A stretch of 64,000 nucleotides of DNA. Source: CAVLDP01 sp963661945. GTDB taxonomy: Bacteria; Bacillota; Clostridia; Lachnospirales; Lachnospiraceae. Made by a program: the position numbers and the translations under genes. The stretch's first letter is position 1, and each line of letters begins with the position of its first letter. Shown here piece after piece: positions 15,824 to 25,529 of the stretch. The DNA is taken from NCBI GenBank assembly GCA_963661945.1, contig CAVLDP010000001.1:62001-126000 (forward strand), in the 5' to 3' direction. The notes beneath the pieces are model-generated. The model was not told the origin of the DNA. It worked only from the letters and a program-made list of their open reading frames with translations, and ran no database searches.

Positions 15824-16624
15824 ATGTTTCGAACTAGACTAATCAGTGGCATAGTATTAGTGGCGCTGATGCTTTTATTTATCATTCCTGGCGGATCATT
15901 ATTATTTGCTTTCAATCTGGTTATTTCCTTGATTGGAATGTATGAATTATACCGCGTCTTTGAAGTGGAGAAGAAGCTACCTGGATTTTTGGGATATGCC
16001 TTTACAGTTCTCTATTACGTACTTCTTTATCTGAAGCAGACGAATTTTATGGAGATGTTATTTCTTGTATTCTTAACACTTCTTCTTGCTGTTATGGTAT
16101 TTTCTTATCCGAAGTATACTGTTCCACAGGTTATGGCTACATTCTTTGGATTCTTCTATGTTGCTGTTATGCTTTCTTATATTTATCAGACCAGGTCCAT
16201 GGTACATGGTGAGTATATTGTATGGCTTATATTCTTATGCTCTTGGGGCTGCGATACATGTGCATATTGTACTGGTAAACTCTGTGGAAAGCATAAGATG
16301 TCGCCAATCTTAAGTCCGAAGAAATCTGTTGAAGGAGCGATTGGTGGCGTGATAGGAGCTATGCTGCTTACTCTTCTTTATTGTTACATTTTCGAGGGGC
16401 AGATGGGACTTACAACAAGAAGCTGGCTTCTTCTTTCTTTGATTTCTGGTGTGGGAGCCCTTATTTCTATGGTAGGGGATCTTGCGGCTTCTGCTATTAA
16501 GAGAAATTACGATATTAAGGATTATGGTAAGCTAATTCCTGGTCACGGTGGTATCCTGGATCGATTTGACTCTGTAATCATTACAGCTCCGATCATTTAT
16601 TATCTTGCTATTTTATTTGTATAA
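15824..16624 (+). CDS. cdsA: phosphatidate cytidylyltransferase
   Basis: CdsA makes CDP-diacylglycerol, the precursor of anionic phospholipids, in the membrane. The 266-residue protein has about eight hydrophobic helices and the full C-terminal family signature: SAIKRNYDIKDYGKLIPGHGG followed by ILDRFDS (about residues 222-250). It stands between uppS and dxr, a conserved order in Firmicutes. Confidence 0.96.
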   Translation: MFRTRLISGIVLVALMLLFIIPGGSLLFAFNLVISLIGMYELYRVFEVEKKLPGFLGYAFTVLYYVLLYLKQTNFMEMLFLVFLTLLLAVMVFSYPKYTVPQVMATFFGFFYVAVMLSYIYQTRSMVHGEYIVWLIFLCSWGCDTCAYCTGKLCGKHKMSPILSPKKSVEGAIGGVIGAMLLTLLYCYIFEGQMGLTTRSWLLLSLISGVGALISMVGDLAASAIKRNYDIKDYGKLIPGHGGILDRFDSVIITAPIIYYLAILFV

Positions 16625-16639
16625 TTGGGAGGAATCTTC

Positions 16640-17785
16640 ATGAAGAATATTGCAATTCTTGGGTCTACGGGCTCCATTGGAACCCAGACTCTTGAAATCG
16701 TTCGCAAGCATTATGGAGAACTTCATGTGTCGGCTCTTTCCTGCGGCCGTAATATTAAGCTGGTTGAATCACAGGTACGTGAATTCAAGCCAGCTTTAGT
16801 TGCTGTATGGGATGAGGAGGATGCTGTGTCTCTTCGCACAAGCCTGAAGGATTTGTCGGTTGAGGTTGTATCAGGAATGGAAGGCTTACTTCAGGTTGCG
16901 ACATATCCAGACACAGAAGTTCTTGTTACTGCAATTGTTGGTATGCTTGGTATTCGACCAACCATTGCTGCCATTGAGGCAGGTAAGGATATTGCACTTG
17001 CAAATAAAGAAACACTGGTTACTGCAGGACATATTATTATGCCGCTTGCAAGAGAGAAGGGGGTTCGGATTCTACCTGTAGATAGCGAGCATAGCGCGAT
17101 TTTTCAGTCTTTGCAGGGAAGAGCGGATAATGATATCAGGCGAATCCTGCTTACTGCATCTGGCGGACCATTTCGCGGTAAGACTTATGAGGAACTGGAA
17201 AATGTCACATTATCAGATGCACTCAAGCATCCGAATTGGTCTATGGGCCGCAAAATCACCATAGATTCAGCAACTATGGTAAATAAGGGACTTGAAGTGA
17301 TTGAAGCCAAGTGGTTATTCGGAGTCTCCTTAAATCAGATTCAGGTTCTTGTGCATCCACAGAGTATTCTGCATTCTGCTGTAGAATTTGAAGACGGAGC
17401 AGTCATTGGACAGATGGGACTTCCTGATATGAAGCTTCCGATACAGTATGCGCTTTTCTATCCGGAGCGACACGATATGGAAGGGAATTATCTTGATTTC
17501 TTTGAGGTTTCGAATATGACCTTCGAAGAGCCAGATATGGAGACTTTCTATGGATTGCAGCTGGCATTTGATGCATCGCTTGCTGGAGGAAATATGCCGA
17601 CGGTTATGAATGCAGCAAATGAAAAAGCGGTAGCACTTTTCCTTGATGAGAAGATTAAATTCCTTGAAATTCCAGAATTGATACAGAAATCGATGCTTGA
17701 GATCGATTTCATTGAGAATCCTTCCGTGGATGAGATTCTTGCCACGGAGAAGGCAACTTATGAATATATTGATTCCCTGTTTTAG
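16640..17785 (+). CDS. dxr: 1-deoxy-D-xylulose 5-phosphate reductoisomerase
   Basis: Dxr makes methylerythritol phosphate from DXP with NADPH, the second step of the MEP pathway. The 381-residue protein has the dinucleotide loop GSTGSIGTQTL at the N-terminus, the ALANKETLV and PVDSEHSAIFQ segments (metal and substrate residues), SGGPFRGK, and PNWSMGRKITIDSATMVNKG. ATG 16640 is chosen 7 bases after GGGAGG; a TTG 15 bases upstream lies before the ribosome site. ispG lies two genes downstream and ispH farther on in the window. Confidence 0.97.
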   Translation: MKNIAILGSTGSIGTQTLEIVRKHYGELHVSALSCGRNIKLVESQVREFKPALVAVWDEEDAVSLRTSLKDLSVEVVSGMEGLLQVATYPDTEVLVTAIVGMLGIRPTIAAIEAGKDIALANKETLVTAGHIIMPLAREKGVRILPVDSEHSAIFQSLQGRADNDIRRILLTASGGPFRGKTYEELENVTLSDALKHPNWSMGRKITIDSATMVNKGLEVIEAKWLFGVSLNQIQVLVHPQSILHSAVEFEDGAVIGQMGLPDMKLPIQYALFYPERHDMEGNYLDFFEVSNMTFEEPDMETFYGLQLAFDASLAGGNMPTVMNAANEKAVALFLDEKIKFLEIPELIQKSMLEIDFIENPSVDEILATEKATYEYIDSLF

Positions 17786-17796
17786 AGGTAGATGAC

Positions 17797-18834
17797 TTGT
17801 TAAAGATACTTATTGCAATTTTTATATTTGGGTTTATTATTTTCTTCCATGAACTTGGTCATTTTCTTACTGCCAAAAAGTGCGGAGTTCGTGTAAATGA
17901 ATTTATGATTGGTCTTGGACCAAAGCTATTTGGTATTCAAAAGGGCGAGACACTTTATTCCATTCATATTCTTCCCTTTGGTGGCGCTTGTGTAATGGAA
18001 GGAGAGGAAGAAGATAGCGATGATGATCGTGCCTTCAATAAGAAGCCGGTCTATCAGAGGATGTTAATTGTACTCGCTGGACCATTCTTTAATTTTCTTC
18101 TTGCCTTCCTTCTGGCTATGGTCATGGTTGGAACAATGGGCGTTATTAAACCCACAATTAATTCTGTAACGGAAGGCTCTGCTGCGGATGGAGCAGGTCT
18201 TAAGGAGGGAGATGTAATCACAAAGCTTAATGGCTATAGGATTCATTTCTATCAGCAGATTTCTATTTATACTTATTTCCACCCGGGAGAGACAATGACG
18301 GTTTCTTATCTCAGAGATGGGGAAGGAATGACGTCAACGATTACGCCAACTTATAACGAGGAATATGGCAGGTATCTTCTTGGAATTAGTACAGAGGCAC
18401 ATTATTCCAAGCTTTCTCCGTTAGAGGTGATCTCATACGGATTCTATGAGATGGAATATCAGATTTATGTCACATTTCAGAGCTTGAAGATGCTCTTCAC
18501 AGGACAATTATCTGTGGATGATATGTCTGGTCCTGTTGGCATCGTGAAGACAATTGGCGATACATATGATGCATCGGTATCCTCTGGCGCATTATATGTA
18601 GTGATGAATATGGTTAGTCTTGTGGTGCTTCTTTCTGCAAATATTGGAGTTATGAATCTTCTTCCATTTCCAGCATTAGATGGTGGTCGATTCCTTATCT
18701 ATATCATTGAATCAATTCGTCGTAAGAAGCTCGATGTAGAAATTGAAGCTAGAATTAATTTTATCGGATTTTCTTTACTTATGGTTCTTATGGTCTATGT
18801 CATGTTTAATGATATTCATAAACTGCTTATCTAA
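17797..18834 (+). CDS. rseP: site-2 intramembrane metalloprotease RseP
   Basis: The 345-residue membrane protease cleaves anti-sigma factors and leftover signal peptides. The zinc site HELGH is at about residues 22-26 within the first helix. A PDZ domain follows at about 125-200 (EGDVITKLNGYRI), and the second catalytic motif NLLPFPALDGGR lies near residue 285. The start is TTG at 17797, with AGAGG overlapping the dxr stop as ribosome site; no better ATG exists nearby. The order dxr-rseP-ispG-polC is standard. Confidence 0.95.
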   Translation: MLKILIAIFIFGFIIFFHELGHFLTAKKCGVRVNEFMIGLGPKLFGIQKGETLYSIHILPFGGACVMEGEEEDSDDDRAFNKKPVYQRMLIVLAGPFFNFLLAFLLAMVMVGTMGVIKPTINSVTEGSAADGAGLKEGDVITKLNGYRIHFYQQISIYTYFHPGETMTVSYLRDGEGMTSTITPTYNEEYGRYLLGISTEAHYSKLSPLEVISYGFYEMEYQIYVTFQSLKMLFTGQLSVDDMSGPVGIVKTIGDTYDASVSSGALYVVMNMVSLVVLLSANIGVMNLLPFPALDGGRFLIYIIESIRRKKLDVEIEARINFIGFSLLMVLMVYVMFNDIHKLLI

Positions 18835-18848
18835 TTTGGGAGGTTCTT

Positions 18849-19898
18849 ATGTCTAGTTCTAAGGAAGTACATATTGGAAATAAGGTGATTGGTGGCGGAA
18901 ATCCAATCTTGATTCAATCTATGACCAACACTAAGACCCAGGATGTTTCTGCTACGGTAGCGCAGATTCTCGCACTTGAAGCATGTGGATGCGATATCAT
19001 TCGATGTGCTGTGCCTACCATGGAAGCAGCTGAGGCAATTACAGAGATTAAGAAGCAGATTCATATTCCACTTGTTGCTGATATTCATTTTGATTATCGC
19101 TTAGCTCTTGCTGCTATCGAACACGGAGCGGATAAGATACGAATTAATCCTGGTAACATTGGATCCGAGGAGCGAATCAAAGCTGTAGTGGATGCATGTA
19201 AGGAGAGAAATATTCCGATTCGAGTTGGCGTGAATTCTGGCTCCTTGGAGAAGGATATCCTCTATAAATACGGTGGCGTTACGGCAGAGGGACTTGTGGA
19301 ATCAGCCTTAGACAAGGTCCGTATCATTGAGGATTTGGGATATGATAATCTCGTGATTTCAATCAAATCCTCTGATGTGCTTATGTGCGTGAAGGCTCAT
19401 GAATTAATAGCAACAAAGACGGATCATCCGCTGCATGTTGGAATTACAGAGTCTGGTACTTTGATTAGTGGCAATATCAAGTCCAGTATTGGACTAGGTC
19501 TAATCCTTCATCAGGGGATTGGCGATACAATACGTGTTTCTCTTACAGGTGATCCACTTGAGGAGATTAAGTCTGCAAAGCTTATCCTTAAGACGCTTGG
19601 ACTACGTAAGGGAGGCGTTGAGATTGTATCATGTCCAACCTGCGGCAGAACGCAGATTGATTTGATTTCTCTTGCTAATCAGGTAGAGGATGTTGTTGCA
19701 TCCTATCCACTAGATATCAAGGTTGCAGTTATGGGCTGTGTCGTTAATGGTCCTGGAGAAGCCAAGGAAGCGGATCTTGGTGTAGCTGGTGGAATTGGAG
19801 AAGGACTGATTATGAAGAAGGGGGAGATTATTAAGAAGGTGCCAGAGAGCGAACTTCTTAATGAGCTCCGCAAAGAATTGGATTCTTGGAGTGAGTAG
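18849..19898 (+). CDS. ispG: 4-hydroxy-3-methylbut-2-enyl diphosphate synthase (flavodoxin/ferredoxin)
   Basis: IspG reduces MEcPP to HMBPP using a 4Fe-4S cluster in the MEP pathway. The 349-residue product has the TIM-barrel part (VQSMTNT-type start, here IQSMTNTKTQDVSAT) and the cluster ligands CPTCGRTQ near residue 261 and GCVVNGPGE near residue 295. ADIHFDYRLAL and RINPGNIG are also family marks. It is 3 bases from polC. Confidence 0.97.
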   Translation: MSSSKEVHIGNKVIGGGNPILIQSMTNTKTQDVSATVAQILALEACGCDIIRCAVPTMEAAEAITEIKKQIHIPLVADIHFDYRLALAAIEHGADKIRINPGNIGSEERIKAVVDACKERNIPIRVGVNSGSLEKDILYKYGGVTAEGLVESALDKVRIIEDLGYDNLVISIKSSDVLMCVKAHELIATKTDHPLHVGITESGTLISGNIKSSIGLGLILHQGIGDTIRVSLTGDPLEEIKSAKLILKTLGLRKGGVEIVSCPTCGRTQIDLISLANQVEDVVASYPLDIKVAVMGCVVNGPGEAKEADLGVAGGIGEGLIMKKGEIIKKVPESELLNELRKELDSWSE

Positions 19899-19901
19899 TG
19901 A

Positions 19902-22900
19902 ATGTCATCATCATTTTATGATATCTTTGATGAATTACAGGTAGATAGCGAACTGAATAATGTACTTAGGGATGCATCTATTCTTAAGATTGCTACGAAT
20001 CATACCAAGGATAAGGTACGAATTTATCTTAGACTCACGACCTTACTTCCTAAGCGCAGAATCTGGAAGCTTGAGGAGAAGATTAAGGCTCAATATTTTT
20101 CCAGGGATAATGTGGAGGTCTATATTGTAGAATCCTATGAGTTATCCTCCCAATATGACCCTAAGCAGGTGTATGAACTCTATCGAGATAGCATGCTTGA
20201 GGAGCTCTATAAGAATAGTACTCTGCTTTATAGTATTCTCAAGACTGCAGATTTTTCCTTCCCAGAAGAAGGGCATATCATGGTGACCATTGAAGACACC
20301 GTGATTTACAAGAAGAGAGAGAACGAACTTCATGATTATTTGGACAAGGTCTTCTGCGAACGCTGCGGACAGAATGTAATTATTGATTTTGCCTACAAGC
20401 AAGCTAAGAAATGTGATTATATTGAGCGGTCGGATCTTGCAATACAGAATCAGGTATCGGATATTGTTTCGACGAGAGAACGCATTCTTGAAGAGCAGGA
20501 GAAGAAGAAGGAGGATGTTGCTTTTGCTGATGAGAAGCCAAAGTCTACTCCTGAGAAGGTACCTGCTAAATCAGAGAAGGGTAACTTCAAATCGTCCGAA
20601 GGTAAGTTCTCTAATCGTCCTAGAACCCTGAAGAGATCATCAAATCCTGATTTAATTTATGGAAGGGATTTCGAGGATGAGCCAATAGAACTATCTGAGA
20701 TTCGTGGAGAGATGGGTGAGGTCTGTGTTCGTGGTCAGATTATTGCTCTAGACTTTCGTGAGATTCGAAATGAAAAGTCTATTGTTATGTTCACCATAAC
20801 CGATTTTACAGATTCGATTGGTGTGAAGCTATTTCTTGCAAATGATTTGCGAGAGGAATTGTTTAAGGAAATTAAGGTCGGATCCTTCATTAAGCTTAAG
20901 GGTCTCACTAATCTGGATCAGTATGATCATGAACTTACTATTGCATCCCTTGTTGGAATCATGAAGGGATCAGATTTTCGTGTGAAGCGAATGGATCTAG
21001 CTCCAAAGAAGCGAGTGGAGCTTCATTGTCATACCAAGATGAGTGACATGGATGCGGTATCGAATGCGTCGGATATTGTAAAGCAGGCTATGTCTTGGGG
21101 ACATAGAGCAATTGCAATTACGGATCATGGTAATGTGCAGGCCTTTCCGGAGGCCTTTCATACGGTTCCGCATGGTAGCGAGTTCAAGTTAATTTACGGC
21201 GTTGAGGCCTATCTTGTAGATGACGAGAAGAAGATTGTAACAGCTTCTCATAACCAATCAATTGATGATACCTTTGTTGTATTTGATATTGAGACGACAG
21301 GCTTCTCTGCGGAGAAGAATCAGATTATTGAGATTGGTGCGGTTCGCGTAGAACATGGCCAGATTGTGGATCGTTTCTCTGAATTTGTGAACCCAAAGGT
21401 TCCGATTCCTTATCGTATTACAGAGCTTACGAGCATTACGGATGAGATGGTTCTCGATGCGCCTACTATTGATGTGATTCTGCCAAAGTTTATGGATTTC
21501 TCTGCAGGTGCTATTATGGTGGCTCATAATGCAGATTTTGATATGAGTTTCATCAAAGAGAATACCAAGAGGCTTGATATTGGCTGTAATGATACTTATC
21601 TTGATACCGTAGAATTATCCAAATTCTTAATCCCAAGCCTTCATAATTACAAGCTCGATACAGTGGCAAAAGCGCTTGATGTATCACTGGATCACCATCA
21701 TAGAGCAGTTGATGATGCAGAATGTACAGCTCAATTCTTTGTTAAGGAGTTAACGATGCTCTTAGAGCGCGGAATTGAGACATTAGATGAGTTGAATGAT
21801 GCGGTCGAGATGACACCGGAAGCTGTTATGAAGTTACATCCACATCATGCGATTATACTTGCCAAGAATGATATAGGCCGTATTAATCTCTACCGAATTA
21901 TATCAGCATCGCATCTTACTTATTTTAAGCGTTTTCCACTTGTGCCAAAATCTTTGGTTCGAAAGTATCGCGAGGGTCTTCTTCTTGGCTCTGCCTGTGA
22001 GAGGGGAGAATTATACGAAGCAATTGAGAATGGAAGACCGAGTGATGAAATTCACAGAATTGCTGAGTTTTATGACTATTTTGAGATTCAGCCTCTTGGC
22101 AATAATATGTTCAAGATATTAAGCGACAAGAGTCCTGTGACATCGGAAGAGGACCTTCGCGAACTGAATCGTAAGATTCTCTCACTTGGAGATTCCATGG
22201 GTAAACTCGTGGTCGCAACATGTGATGTTCATTTCCTAAATCCGGAGGATGAAATCTATCGAAGGATTATAACCTCAGTGAAGTTCAAGGAAGAAGCTGA
22301 TCATCAACCACCTCTTTTCCTTCATACAACAGATGAGATGCTTGAGGAATTTGCTTATCTGGGTTCGGATAGAGCAGAGGAAGTTGTTATAGACAATTCC
22401 AACAGGATTGCTGATATGTGTGATTATATTGATCCGGTTCGACCAGACAAGTGTCCACCTGTCATTGAGAATTCTGATGAGACTCTTCGTAAGATCTGTT
22501 ATAACAAGGCACACGAGATGTATGGGCCTGAGTTGCCAGAGATTGTTTCTGCGAGACTTGAGAGAGAGCTGAACTCTATCATTTCCAATGGATATGCGGT
22601 TATGTATATTATTGCGCAGAAGCTTGTGTGGAAGTCTAATGAGGATGGCTATCTGGTTGGCTCTCGTGGTTCGGTTGGATCCTCCTTTGTGGCTACGATG
22701 GCAGGTATTACAGAGGTTAATCCATTAAGTCCTCATTATCTCTGCCCAGAATGCTACTATGTAGACTTCGATTCAGAGGAAGTAAAGGCCTTCGCTGGTA
22801 GGTCGGGATGCGATATGCCAGATAAGATTTGTCCGAATTGTGGCAAGCCGCTTAAGAAAGAGGGCTTCGATATTCCTTTTGAGACCTTCCTTGGATTTAA

Positions 22901-24365
22901 GGGAAATAAGGAACCGGATATCGACCTTAATTTCTCCAATGATTATCAGTCCAAGGCCCATAAATATACAGAGGTTATCTTTGGTGATGGTCAGACCTTC
23001 AAGGCTGGCACGATTGGTACACTGGCGGATAAGACAGCTTATGGTTTTGCGCTGAAATACTACGAGGAACATGGGCAGTCCAAGAGGCGCTGCGAGATTG
23101 AGAGACTTATTCAGGGTTGTACTGGAGTTCGTCGTACGACAGGACAGCATCCGGGTGGAATTATTGTTCTTCCAATGGGTGAGGAGATAAATACCTTTAC
23201 CCCAGTTCAGCATCCAGCCAATGATATGAACACAGATATCGTTACGACTCATTTCGATTATCACTCAATCGATAGCAATCTATTGAAGCTTGATATTCTA
23301 GGTCACTTGGATCCGACAGTAATTCGTATGCTTGAGGATATTACGGGACTTGATGCGAAGACCTTTCCACTTGATGATAAGCAGGTAATGTCTCTATTCA
23401 AGGGGACAGAAGCTCTTGGAGTTACACCGGAGGAACTTTGGAATGTAAAGCTTGGAACCCTTGGAGTTCCTGAGTTTGGTACGCCATTTGCCATGCAGAT
23501 GTTAATTGATGCGAAGCCACAGGAATTCTCGGATCTGATTCGAATAGCAGGCCTTGCGCATGGTACGGATGTGTGGCTTGGCAATGCGCAGACTTTGATT
23601 GAAGAGGGCAAGGCTACCATTTCTACCGCTATCTGTACGAGAGATGATATCATGATTTACCTGATTGGTATGGGACTCGATTCAGAGGAGAGCTTCAAGA
23701 TCATGGAGGCTGTTCGTAAGGGAACCGTTGCCAAGGGCAAATGTGATAAATGGCCAGAATGGAAACAGGACATGATTGATCATGGAGTACCAGATTGGTA
23801 TATCTGGTCCTGTGAGAAGATTAAGTATATGTTCCCTAAGGCGCATGCCGCAGCCTATGTTATGATGGCTTGGCGTGTAGCTTATTGTAAGGTTTATTAC
23901 CCGCTTGCGTATTATGCCGCATTCTTCAGCGTTCGTGCTACAGATTTTGACTACGAACTTATGTGTAGCGGTAAGGCTGCTCTAGAGCGTCATCTGAGAG
24001 AATACGATTCTAAGGAGAAGCTATCCGCCAAGGAGCAGGGTACTTATGGAGATATGCTCATTGTTCATGAGATGTATGCCAGAGGATATGAATTTCTGCC
24101 AATGGATATCTACAAATCTGACGCCAGATATTTTCAGGTTGTAGATGGCAAGCTGCTTCCACCCCTTAATTCTCTGGAAGGTATGGGCGATAAGGCGGCA
24201 GAGACCTTGCAGATTGCGGCAGCGCAAGGTGAATTCCTATCTAAGGATGATATGAAGGATCGTGGCAAGGTTGGTCAGAAGACCATAGAGAAGATGGAAA
24301 AACTTGGAATCATTAAGGACTTATCGGAATCAAATCAGTTGTCCTTCTTTGATTTCGCTTTATAA
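19902..24365 (+). CDS. polC: DNA polymerase III alpha subunit, Gram-positive PolC type
   Basis: PolC is the main replicative polymerase of Firmicutes. The 1487-residue product has N-terminal domains (1-250), a charged Lys/Glu-rich linker (about 190-240), an OB fold (about 265-355) and a PHP domain from about 370 (ELHCHTKMSDMDA). The PHP domain is interrupted by a DnaQ-like proofreading exonuclease starting near 458 (FDIETTGF, later HHRAVDDA). The polymerase core carries a four-Cys zinc site near 947-985 and the catalytic Asp pair in PDIDLNFS near 1005. Length is normal. ATG 19902 lies just after the ispG stop. Confidence 0.98.
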   Translation: MSSSFYDIFDELQVDSELNNVLRDASILKIATNHTKDKVRIYLRLTTLLPKRRIWKLEEKIKAQYFSRDNVEVYIVESYELSSQYDPKQVYELYRDSMLEELYKNSTLLYSILKTADFSFPEEGHIMVTIEDTVIYKKRENELHDYLDKVFCERCGQNVIIDFAYKQAKKCDYIERSDLAIQNQVSDIVSTRERILEEQEKKKEDVAFADEKPKSTPEKVPAKSEKGNFKSSEGKFSNRPRTLKRSSNPDLIYGRDFEDEPIELSEIRGEMGEVCVRGQIIALDFREIRNEKSIVMFTITDFTDSIGVKLFLANDLREELFKEIKVGSFIKLKGLTNLDQYDHELTIASLVGIMKGSDFRVKRMDLAPKKRVELHCHTKMSDMDAVSNASDIVKQAMSWGHRAIAITDHGNVQAFPEAFHTVPHGSEFKLIYGVEAYLVDDEKKIVTASHNQSIDDTFVVFDIETTGFSAEKNQIIEIGAVRVEHGQIVDRFSEFVNPKVPIPYRITELTSITDEMVLDAPTIDVILPKFMDFSAGAIMVAHNADFDMSFIKENTKRLDIGCNDTYLDTVELSKFLIPSLHNYKLDTVAKALDVSLDHHHRAVDDAECTAQFFVKELTMLLERGIETLDELNDAVEMTPEAVMKLHPHHAIILAKNDIGRINLYRIISASHLTYFKRFPLVPKSLVRKYREGLLLGSACERGELYEAIENGRPSDEIHRIAEFYDYFEIQPLGNNMFKILSDKSPVTSEEDLRELNRKILSLGDSMGKLVVATCDVHFLNPEDEIYRRIITSVKFKEEADHQPPLFLHTTDEMLEEFAYLGSDRAEEVVIDNSNRIADMCDYIDPVRPDKCPPVIENSDETLRKICYNKAHEMYGPELPEIVSARLERELNSIISNGYAVMYIIAQKLVWKSNEDGYLVGSRGSVGSSFVATMAGITEVNPLSPHYLCPECYYVDFDSEEVKAFAGRSGCDMPDKICPNCGKPLKKEGFDIPFETFLGFKGNKEPDIDLNFSNDYQSKAHKYTEVIFGDGQTFKAGTIGTLADKTAYGFALKYYEEHGQSKRRCEIERLIQGCTGVRRTTGQHPGGIIVLPMGEEINTFTPVQHPANDMNTDIVTTHFDYHSIDSNLLKLDILGHLDPTVIRMLEDITGLDAKTFPLDDKQVMSLFKGTEALGVTPEELWNVKLGTLGVPEFGTPFAMQMLIDAKPQEFSDLIRIAGLAHGTDVWLGNAQTLIEEGKATISTAICTRDDIMIYLIGMGLDSEESFKIMEAVRKGTVAKGKCDKWPEWKQDMIDHGVPDWYIWSCEKIKYMFPKAHAAAYVMMAWRVAYCKVYYPLAYYAAFFSVRATDFDYELMCSGKAALERHLREYDSKEKLSAKEQGTYGDMLIVHEMYARGYEFLPMDIYKSDARYFQVVDGKLLPPLNSLEGMGDKAAETLQIAAAQGEFLSKDDMKDRGKVGQKTIEKMEKLGIIKDLSESNQLSFFDFAL

Positions 24366-24377
24366 AGGAAGAAGAAA

Positions 24378-25511
24378 ATGCGAGATTTGACGAATATTAG
24401 AGAAGACATTGACCAGGTCGACAAGGAGATTTTATCCCTATATGAGAAGAGAATGGCATTAGCCAAGCAGGTTGCTGAGTATAAGATTGCTAATCACAAG
24501 GGAATCTTTGATAAGAAGCGCGAGATGGAGAAGCTCGATGCTCTTCGCTGTCTTACAGAGGACGAAGGCAATGAGCAGGGTGTATTAGAGCTCTTTGAGC
24601 AGATTATGTCTGCCAGCAGGAAGAAGCAATATCGAATTCTTGCCGAAGAGGGCTTAATGGGACCGATTCCATTTGAAGGGGTAGACGAATTTGATTTTAC
24701 GAATAAGACCATTGTCTATCAGGGCGTAGAAGGTGCTTATTCGCAGGCTGCCATGTTTGCCTTCTTTGGACAAGAGAATCAGTCCTACCCAGTTGACTCC
24801 TGGAGAGATGCTATGGAGGCAATTAAGACAGGGATGGCAGATTACGCAGTGCTTCCTATTGAGAATTCTACAGCTGGAGCCATCACTGAGAATTACGATC
24901 TTCTGATGGAATATGATGTCACAATTATTGGTGAGCAGATTATTAAGATTAATCATGCCTTGCTTGGCCTTCCTGGCGCCAAACTTTCGGATATTAAGAG
25001 AGTATATTCCCATCCACAGGCTTTGATGCAGTGTGAAGATTATCTGATTAAGATGCATCCGGAATTTGATGCACTTGCTACAGATAATACAGCTATGGCT
25101 GCAAAGAAGGTTAAGGATGATGGCGATTTATCGGCTGCAGCAATTGCAGGATGTATCAATGCCAAGCTGTATGGCCTCGATATTTTAGAAGAGGGCATCC
25201 AGGATGATAAGCAAAATGAAACACGATTTATCATTGTCAGTGGGCAGAAGAAGTATCTGAATTCTGCCTCCACTGTATCTCTTTGCCTTGAAATATCAAA
25301 TGATAAGGGTTCTCTGTATCATACCTTGTCTCATTTTATCTTTAATGGACTTAGTATGAGCCGAATTGAATCGAGACCGATTAAGGGCAAGCAGTGGGAA
25401 TATCGTTTCTTTATTGATTTGGATGGTAATCTCAAGGAAGAGGCCATGAGAAATGCGCTTCGCGGGTTACAGGAGGAGACAAATTCTCTTCGTATTCTCG
25501 GTAATTTCTAG
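24378..25511 (+). CDS. pheA: bifunctional chorismate mutase / prephenate dehydratase
   Basis: The P-protein converts chorismate to prephenate and then phenylpyruvate for phenylalanine synthesis. The 377-residue product has an AroQ chorismate mutase helix bundle (about 1-88), a prephenate dehydratase domain (about 110-290) with the catalytic Thr in NETRFIIV, and a C-terminal ACT domain (about 300-377). The ACT domain carries GSLYHTLSHF and the phenylalanine-binding ESRP motif, so feedback inhibition is expected. It follows polC by 12 bases. Confidence 0.96.
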   Translation: MRDLTNIREDIDQVDKEILSLYEKRMALAKQVAEYKIANHKGIFDKKREMEKLDALRCLTEDEGNEQGVLELFEQIMSASRKKQYRILAEEGLMGPIPFEGVDEFDFTNKTIVYQGVEGAYSQAAMFAFFGQENQSYPVDSWRDAMEAIKTGMADYAVLPIENSTAGAITENYDLLMEYDVTIIGEQIIKINHALLGLPGAKLSDIKRVYSHPQALMQCEDYLIKMHPEFDALATDNTAMAAKKVKDDGDLSAAAIAGCINAKLYGLDILEEGIQDDKQNETRFIIVSGQKKYLNSASTVSLCLEISNDKGSLYHTLSHFIFNGLSMSRIESRPIKGKQWEYRFFIDLDGNLKEEAMRNALRGLQEETNSLRILGNF

Positions 25512-25529
25512 TATTTTAGGAGTATAACA